A stretch of 64,000 nt of DNA, taken from NCBI GenBank assembly GCA_030248195.1, contig JASAND010013050.1, forward strand, positions 34,832 to 98,831. Reading direction: 5' to 3'. This stretch comes from Trissonchulus latispiculum. Its lineage: Eukaryota > Nematoda > Enoplea > Enoplida > Ironidae. Positions 53,604 through 62,200 of the stretch are shown piece by piece. Position 1 is the first letter of the stretch. Each line of letters begins with the position of its first letter. The translations under genes and the position numbers were made by a program. The notes beneath the pieces are model-generated. The model ran no database searches. It was not told the DNA's origin and saw nothing but the letters and a program-made list of their open reading frames with translations.

Positions 53604-54302
53604 TTAAAAGTCAACAGCAAGGAGATCATGCGGAAGTAGGGGATGCGCACGATGCGCATTAGCAAGCAAAGAATAGATCCGGGGGGCAGAATGCTGCAGA
53701 AAAGTTCTGCCACGCCCCCGGAAACCAGGCAACTCATGCAAAATGATCACAGACTCACTCATGCAGAGACGATTGGGACAAACCAGATTAGCAGGGCGCA
53801 ACTGCTCAGCATGCTTCAAAAGTAGGGCCTTAGTGGGGAAGAAATCAAACTGTAACTGAAGGGGAACGGGAAAGAAACGGAAAGGAACAGAATAGTACGA
53901 AAACTTAAAGCGCCAGAAACAGTGAACACAAAGAGCGACACAGCATGACACCACCTCAGGACCTAACAAACTAACGGGGGAATACGGACGAAGAATACCT
54001 GCAGACGCAGGTCCACAGTAAACCTTTCCTGTATGATAGCAGATCTTGATCTCCGGCGGCAGACAGGCGGATTCGCACAGAGGACCTTTCTGTGCCTCAG
54101 ACAGGAGCCACTCTCCTTCGGGACCAGGGAAATGGAGAAACCGATGAATCAGAGGACGGGGAACCGGCAGATCACCAGAATCAGAAGAATCAGAAGGGAA
54201 CTGGATCTCAGGCTCAACAGAAGTGTCAGAGGAGGAGGTTTGGGAACTGGAGGATTCGCTGGAGAAATGACGGACGATCCAGGTAGAAACACGCTCAGCC
54301 AT
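53604..54302 (-). CDS. accessory protein B of the OTU-gypsy element (unknown function)
   Basis: An intact 232-codon ORF from ATG at 54302. The first 55 residues are Ser/Asp/Glu-rich; a hydrophobic and aromatic domain follows. Conserved with the neighbouring ORF at 54477-55103 are CVALCVHCFWR (versus CTFLCVECWWR), SYYSVPFRFFP (SYFGVPITLFP), the CPNRLC pair (CPNIKC), LHELPG (LHEIDG) and a C-terminal PHDLLAVDF (PHDVLDF). The CxxC plus CPN..C cysteines could bind one zinc ion. No signal peptide is evident. I know no family with this pattern. Its position after pol on the same strand suggests a retrovirus-like accessory gene, probably expressed from spliced RNA. Confidence 0.6.
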   Translation of the reverse strand: MAERVSTWIVRHFSSESSSSQTSSSDTSVEPEIQFPSDSSDSGDLPVPRPLIHRFLHFPGPEGEWLLSEAQKGPLCESACLPPEIKICYHTGKVYCGPASAGILRPYSPVSLLGPEVVSCCVALCVHCFWRFKFSYYSVPFRFFPVPLQLQFDFFPTKALLLKHAEQLRPANLVCPNRLCMSESVIILHELPGFRGRGRTFLQHSAPRIYSLLANAHRAHPLLPHDLLAVDF

Positions 54303-54476
54303 GATACTGTAACAGAAAGGAAGGTGGGTAAGAAGCAGATAGACTAAACATTCTTGAGAGATAGACCTAGCAGCTATTGCATTCTTGATGGTGGCAGACT
54401 AAAGCTCAAAATGATCTTACAGGATTAATAGGATAAGAGATGCAACTAAGGGTAAGTGGGAGAGGAGCCTAGGACC

Positions 54477-55103
54477 TTAAAGAACATTAGGATGATAGAC
54501 AGGACATTCACGGGACATGCGCATGCGAAAATCAAGAACATCATGCGGAATAACATCATGCAGAACATAGGGCATACGGGCAAGCAACAACTTAGCTTCA
54601 TCACACAACAATTGCATTCCATTAGTGTAATACCACCCATCAATTTCATGCAAAAATACAACATACGGAGACTGACATTTAATGTTAGGACAACGGTACA
54701 TCCCACCACCAGAAGAGGGGACAAGCTGGCGCAACCTCAGTTTTAGGGGATCTCGGGACAAACGGACATCATCATGCAACGGAAATAAAGTAATGGGGAC
54801 ACCAAAATAACTCAACGCAGTACGCCACCAGCACTCAACGCAAAGAAATGTGCAAACTTGTGCCAAAAGGGGACTTTGCAAATGAAGTCGACAGTTAATT
54901 TTAAAAAGACTAGCCATACGAGGATCTGTGTAAACATCTACCGTTCCAGGTAGCATTTTCAAGCCGTCAGGAAGTGCGTTTGGTTCACGATAGGGCCCCT
55001 GCATTTCAACGGGACAATCCATTCCTAGGGGTTCACTTTCAACGTCATCACCCTCAACTTTATCGACTGACGGAAAAACATCAACGATCAACTTTGGAGC
55101 CAT
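54477..55103 (-). CDS. accessory protein A of the OTU-gypsy element (unknown function)
   Basis: An intact 208-codon ORF from ATG at 55103. The N-terminal 60 residues are acidic and Pro-rich. The rest is the same domain as in the ORF at 53604-54302: CTFLCVECWWR, SYFGVPITLFPLHDD, CPNIKC, YVVFLHEIDGWYY, and PHDVLDF near the end. Identity to its paralog is low, but the order and spacing of Cys, Trp and His-containing motifs are kept, which argues for an ancient duplication with both copies functional. It starts about 1.1 kb after the polyprotein stop. Function unknown. Antagonism of a host factor, as for retroviral accessory proteins, is only an inference from position. Confidence 0.6.
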   Translation of the reverse strand: MAPKLIVDVFPSVDKVEGDDVESEPLGMDCPVEMQGPYREPNALPDGLKMLPGTVDVYTDPRMASLFKINCRLHLQSPLLAQVCTFLCVECWWRTALSYFGVPITLFPLHDDVRLSRDPLKLRLRQLVPSSGGGMYRCPNIKCQSPYVVFLHEIDGWYYTNGMQLLCDEAKLLLARMPYVLHDVIPHDVLDFRMRMSRECPVYHPNVL

Positions 55104-56215
55104 GCTTCTCTACCACTTTCTAAAGTGCAAACGCAATTTCAACTTCTGATTCAGTTCGCTTCCTTTTCAACACTTTTCACCCTGTGCACGAGTAATCAAC
55201 TAATCCACAATGTTAGAAAGTTAAACTCGACATCAAACCGTTAGGAACGCAGTTGCAATGTACTGACTTTTGGTTACCTATCCCTTCCAAGATACATCGA
55301 ACAAGACACAGTGCAGTTAGTATTAATTGCATGCAACACAAACTAGCTAACATCAACAAACAGACGAACATACGATTAGTAATATTTCCGTAGCTACTTA
55401 AATCATTGCAGTTCAATCACATTACATAGAAACATAGAATCATTGCAGTCATGTCATTGCACAAAATACAGTAACAATAGTAAAATTGCAAAAAGAAAAA
55501 TAGTTTTGCATTATTTTTGTTAGTTTTCGATATTATGTAACTTTTTAGGTATTTTCGCTAACAATATTACTTTTTCTAGTACATTTTGTGGTTTTGTCAA
55601 ATAAATCTCTCTATACAAAAAGTACAATCAACCCGTATAACAAACTTGCATATTTTTATGAGGTTTTTTTTGATACAGTTTTCTACATTTTTATGGGGCT
55701 AAGTTTCAAAAGGAAACCCTAGCTTTTGATTGCAGCGGTGTTTCAGATTGAACGTAGAATCGCTGCCTTTTATAGCATAGCTATACAAAATTTGCGGACC
55801 GTAACCTCTGCGAACTTTGCCGATACCATCGGAAGTTGTTGAATCCGAGGTGCTGTGCCCAACCTGGAGCGGATCGGCTTCACTTAATACAGTTCTTCCT
55901 CTTGGTACTGATCGTATGTACCGAGGCAATGCCCATCATGGAGCAACTTTAACATAATCTCAGTTCTAGATCGACGGCTTTGATGTTATTGCCGGGACCT
56001 CTTATTCACAAACAATTCTAAAAGTCGCAGTTAGAGCAGTTTGGGTCCAGCCAGAAGGGAAACAGTTTATAGACTTTACAATTTAGTGTGCTAAGCACAG
56101 TGATAGAGCTGTACACTTTTTAGAACATCCTGCCAAAACATGTTCAAACGATAACTTTACAAATGTACAGTAGATGCTATTTTACAAATCACAGTATGGT
56201 TTAGCGTCCAAGTGA
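55104..56215 (-). other. spacer between polyprotein and accessory genes
   Basis: No supported gene. A minus-strand frame at 55699-55929 lacks an ATG. The spacer contains AT-rich stretches around 55500-55680 that could hold promoter or splice signals for the accessory ORFs, but no consensus element is clear. Confidence 0.4.
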
Positions 56216-59200
56216 TCACTCAGACGAGCGCTGATCCTTAATTGGATCTGAAGCGGTTCGCGTTAGTCGCTGCGAACGACGAAAAGGGTTCTGAAATAGC
56301 GGCGAAGGGCCCGAGAATAGAGGGCTATTCGCAAACAATTTCTTAACATCTGCAGGTGGAGGAGTCCTATCAGATGCTTCAGGTGGGGAGGACTGTCGCG
56401 AAGAACTGCTAGTCAACTCAAGGGTGCTAATTTTGGGATCCTTGCCTGTAGGCCATTTGCCATGGAGGGGTTCCCTTACTGACAGCACTACCATGAAGTG
56501 ATCGCTATTGAGGTTATAGAGATAAAGAATGCAGCGCTCATACTCTTGTTCTTTTCCGAGAAGAGCTTCGGGTGTAAAAAGTTGCCAAGCCCATTCCTTC
56601 CCAAATTTAGAGTAAGACATTATTGGGGTGTGCAACCAAGCTGCGGCCAGAAATAACTCATCATCTGTAGCGAATTCTGCAGCTTTCTGCAATCGTTTCT
56701 TGGTTTCCTTCATATCAGTGAACATATTCTTAAACCGTTTCTTATGCTCATAGGTACAGAGAAATTCATACAGATCCTGCCGAATATCAGCCCAAGAATC
56801 TTCTAAACCTGTTAGAGCAAGGGAGAGTGCACGATAATAGCAATTTCCATCCCCTAATACGTCTATTACCTCATATGGTTCGTATAGCGGCATGTGCTGC
56901 ATCAAAACAGGTAAGCGGTGACGAACCCGGAAACCCCGAAGTGCAGCCATTCTTTGTTGCCACCTTTCGTCGATAGGGTTAAAGAATTTGCGTCTATTAT
57001 AGTATAGAGGATCCTGTTGTTGCGAAAGTGACTCATCTGACAGGTATTGCGGCGCGTCGCTATCCTCGCTTGCAGAATGATCACTCAGTACCCTAAGCTG
57101 TGGTCCCTTCCCTTTCTGTTGAGTTGGGGAAAGCGGAACCCTTTTCCCAGAAGTTGAGGCCACCTTTGGGCGCTCGTCGGGTGGGGGTTCTAGCTGCTGT
57201 GCACTCTTTCGTCTGGAGGCACGCGTCTGCGGTGCAGGTCTGTTCTCCTGCTCCTTTTGACGGTCAACAGCAGGCCTAGTAGCCTTTTTGCTTTCTGCTT
57301 GAACGGGAGGGGGAGTCGGCTTTTTAGCAGTAACTAGTTTCTTTGGAACCGAAGGTTCCGGCGTTTCAGAATTGGATTCCTGGTCCTCATCGTGTTCATG
57401 AATAGGTGCCGTAATTACCCGGGGTTCAACACATGGAAGCATGTTATTGAACTGGATGTTAACCCGCTTGGCGCGGCGGTTCCCTGCCGGGTACACAGTA
57501 GCTACACATCCAAAAATTTTCTCTATTCTATATGGGCCGGTTCTCTTATCGAGCAATTTATAAACTTGATCACGCTTAGCAACGTTAGACGCCTTGATCA
57601 GAACTAAATCTCCCACCTGATAATTTGGCTCTACTGCTCTCTTGTTGTACTGCTCATCCTGTACCTCACGGGCGGCGGCAGCTTTTTCACGGGCCAGTGA
57701 CCAAGCCAGTTGTATAGCCTCAGTGGCCTCCCGAACATAGTCAAAACCAGAATATTTGCGGTCAGTGGGGATCGACACGTTAGTGGCACTGGGTAGGACT
57801 GGATCCCAGGCGTGCAACAGGTAATGCGGTGTCTCCCCGGTGGTAGCGTTTATGGAGGTGTTGTAGGCAAATTGACAAAACGGGACCATGTTGTCCCATT
57901 CTAGGTGGTTTTCGGAAACCGTAGCTAACATATCTAATAGCGTTCTATGCCAACGCTCAATCTGTCCGTTAGCGGCGGGGTGGTACTTGGTAGTTTCAAG
58001 TTTCCGTGTCTGAACAAGTGCACAAATTTCCTTATTCAGAATTGCCACAAATTCCTTACCCTGATCCGAAATTAGAGTTTTGGGTGATCCGTATTGCAAA
58101 ATGATAAACTCAAGAAAAGTTTGAGCCACCGTATAGGCAGTTTTGTTCTTGATGGGTATAGCAATAACATATTTAGAGAATGCGTCAATGAAACTAAGAA
58201 CATGTTTCATCCCACTTTTAGAAGTTTTAGAAATATCCATCAAGTCACAATGCACGCGCTCAAATGGCTCTAAAGCCAGCGGAGGATGTCGCAGCAGGGC
58301 TCGAGGATTTCGAGGAGGCCCTTTCCGCCTTTGACACCGTGGACAGGATTGAATCCAATTTTTGACATCAGTACGCATTCCGGGCCACCAAAAGTGCTCG
58401 GCTAGCCGATAGAAAGTTTTGTTTTGACCGCCATGCGCAGCATATGGGCTGTCATGACACGCGGCTAATGCCTCCTCTTTGAGGACTTCCGGCACGGCCA
58501 AAACCTCCAGTGTGGTGTTGCGCATACGCTCCAAGTGCACTAGGACTCCTTCACGCAGGTCGCATTGCTCAGCGAGAGCAGCGATCCGTACAGCCCTATT
58601 GAAGTTACTCGGCAATCGATGAGTTTGTTTGTACGTCATAATCTCCCCGAGGAGCAAATCATCTTGCTGCAATTCTTGCAGTTTGCTCCAGGATTTGGGA
58701 TTCAAAATTACGTTCGAGTTATCACGGACAGCGACTTCAAAAACGTCTCCGAAGTTGGCGCTAAGTCTACCCTTACGTTTCCGTCGGCCGGTTTCGGTCG
58801 ATTTGAATTCAGCACGCAGCGGTTCACTCTCAGTGGACTCACTGTTCCCTGCCATCTTTTGAGGAAGGGGCGAGTCAGATTCAGACTCGAGCGAGGTCTG
58901 GTGAGATTCTGCATCCTGATCAGATTCCAGTAGCTCTGGCCCAGGGGGCAGACGCGGTTGCTTCTTAGGAGTCGGCTCGCTGTGCTCAGACTCGTCTGAT
59001 CCGGAGGCTTGCGAAATTTTGGAAACTTTAGATCGCAGGGCGGACGTGCTCTTGCGGGCTCGATTTCGCGAAATTATCGGTGCGATTTCGTCGCGTGTAG
59101 GTGTGCGGTCCCTCTTGATCACTACCGAGTTTATATGCGCTACAAACTCTTCGCTTTCCTCCTGGTGCAAAGGTACACCGTTGCGTTCGCTATCGCCTGT

Positions 59201-62200
59201 ATTCCCCTTAACTCCGCGTGCGATGTCAGCAAAGAGTGGGTTGCGGGATAGTCCGTCCGCATTTCGCAGTTGGGGGTTATTTCGGTGTTTTATCTCGAAA
59301 TCATACTCAGAAAAGGTCATCTGCCAGCGGGCTAGTCGCGAATTTCGAGGGGGGTGCTTCATAAGCCACCGTAAGGCGGAATGATCGGTAAACAAAGTGA
59401 ATGGGGGCCCCCCGTACAAATAGTGCCTGAAATGTTCGATGCCAAACTTCATAGCCAAACACTCCTTGTCATGTGTTGAATAATTTCGCTCGTATTTCTT
59501 CAGGGAGCGGGCCGCGTAGGCGACGGGATGATATTTTCCGTCATCCTGCTCCTGAGACAACACTGCTCCTAACCCCAAGTCTGACGCGTCAGTATGAAGG
59601 ACAAAACCCTTGGCTAGGTCGGGGTGTGACAACACGGGAGCTTCCACTAAGCTTTTCTTGAGCAATTCGAAAGCCTGCTGGTGAGTGTTATTCCAAACGA
59701 ATCGTACCCCCTTCTTTTTGAGCGAATAGAGGGGAGCGGCAAGGTGGGCGAATCCCTTAATGAATTTCGCATAGTACGCGCACATGCCTAAAAAACTTTC
59801 CACATCCTTAATATTTTTGGGGACGGCTAAATCGTGAATGGCCTGAATCCTTTCCTTTAGTGGCTCGACCCCCTGTTCAGAGATGATATGCCCCAGATAG
59901 GTAACAGATTTCTTTAAAAAGTGGCACTTTTCCGGGTTCATTTTAAGGTCAGCAGCACGTAATCGGTCAAAAACTTCTTGCATTATCTCGAGGTGTTCCT
60001 CAAAAGTTTTAGAAAAAATAAGAATGTCATCAATATAGATGATACACTTTTTCCACTGAAGATCCCCGAGAATGCGCTCCATGCATCGCTGAAAATTTCC
60101 GGGCGCGCATTTCAACCCGAAGGGCAAAACATTATACTCAAATTGTCCATGAAAGGTGTTAAAACTGGCCTTAGCTTTAGATTCCTCGTCCAGCTCAATT
60201 TGGTTAAACCCCTTGCTCAAGTCAATAGTGGAAAAGAATTTTGATCCTTTCAGTGAGGTCATAATATCATCTATCCTAGGTATAGGATAGACATCGGGAT
60301 CACTGATTTTGTTTACCTTGCGAAAATCAACACACAGGCGCAATTTTCCCCCAGGCTTCGGAACATAGATCATGGGAGAACTCCAGGGGCTAGTGGATGG
60401 ACGAATTAAGCCATACTTTAGCATTTCCGTCAGTTCCTCTAAAAGCGGCTGTCTAAGGTGTACCGGGAGTCGGTAAGGTGTAGCATAGATGGGCTTAGCT
60501 TCTCCCGTGTTAATATGAGCGCGAAAAATAGTACACTTTCCTATATCGAAAGGATGCTGAGAGAAACAACTTTGGTTTGCATTCAACAATCCCAAAAACT
60601 GCCCCGTTTCTGAATCAGATAAAGTACTTTGATCAAAGGAGATTTTTTGCATTGGCTCAGAAAGATCGGTGAAAGCACATGGTCGGATACTCTTGAACGC
60701 CTTCACTTGGTGAGAAAACCTCTCTATGGCTCGAGTGAGTTTATTCCGGAAATGATTCCCCAACCGGATAGTTTCCCCATGTTCATCGCGCAACTTTGCA
60801 TAGGGAGAGGTTCCCTTTTCGGATCCTAATTCCCGCCTAGGTACTACATTCCCGAGAGTGGTGTTCTCGTAGATAGTATGATCTTGGCCGGTCTCGTTTC
60901 TCATAAGCACAGGTATGTGCTGTCGGCTCAAGTTTACCAAAGCAGGCAAAACTTGCAAATTCGGCTGACCGAGCTCGAATTTGGTATTTTCTGGCTCGAA
61001 AATTCCCTCATAGTTTATCGGCTGCATACTCTCAATTAAGGCTGGTACTGCCACCTCTGCATAGGCAGGTATTACCACCTTCCGCATGGCAGAGACTCTA
61101 AAGGCGGTTTCCGTCAGAGGGGCGTGTTGTATTAATTTTGCCGTCATAAGCGGATGCGTGGCCTTTTTCAACTGAAACTCGCCCTTTTGAAAGTTTAACG
61201 CCATTTCACCACCATGCGCTAGGATAAAATCGGTTCCAATGAGACAATCCTCAGCTAGTCCCTTAGGGACCAAGAACGTATGCATGATTTTCACCCCGGG
61301 TGTGTCATAAAACCCAACAGGCACTCGCACTGCGCCCCGAAATTTTAAAGTTTGTCCGTTAATTCCCTCAGCCCGTGGGGTGTGTGACAGTGGTAACAGC
61401 GGTAGTTTCAACGTGCGTACCAAATCCTCACTCATCAGACTTAAGTTTGCCCCTGTATCTACCAAGGCCTGTATAGGCTGCTCACCTATGTCTACTAGGA
61501 TCATGGGCAAGGGTCGATGGGGTACGGAGACGGCATTGTGGTCCTGTTCCCGTGGGTGTTTTCCATGCGGCATCCCTCCGACCAGGTTTAACCCTCGTAC
61601 CCGCTGTGTGTCGGGCGTCTGAAAAGGTAGAGTGATCCGAGTACCTTCCGGAGTTGGCCAGGTTATCGTATGTTGTCCTAAATCTAGAGAAATTTCCCCC
61701 GGGAAGGTGATCATATAGTCTGATCCGATAATACACTCAACAGTTAAATTATCGACTACTAAGAATTGCCATTTCCTATTCGGCATTTGCCGTTCAGCTC
61801 CTTGAAAGAAAACTGGCGCGGTGACTACACCGGCAACCGTGCATCGTTCCCCATTGGCCGTCCGTATATACTGGGCAGGATCAGCTGCTTCCAAGCGAAG
61901 TCCTAGTCGTCTAACTAAACCCGAGGACATGGCCGAAACCAATGCTCCCGTGTCGAAAAGTGCCTGAACCGGTTGTCCTAAAATCATAAGGCTAATTAAG
62001 AGTGGTACCGTGCGAACCATCAGAACCGAATGTGCGTTGACGGGTCTACGGAAGTTGCGGGAGGAAGCCCGTGCAGGAGCACCACCACCTTGCGGGTCCA
62101 TTTCCACCACCTGCGGTCCTTTGGCTTTTCCTGGCCTTTTAAATGGGCTCGTGGCAGCGTCGGAATGCTCAGTACTAGTCCTACCCTTAATGCGATCGTC

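Noticed and set aside
55699..55929. 76-codon minus-strand frame in the spacer after the polyprotein
   Set aside because: Opens with TTG rather than ATG; the nearby ATG lies in another short frame. Kept as spacer.
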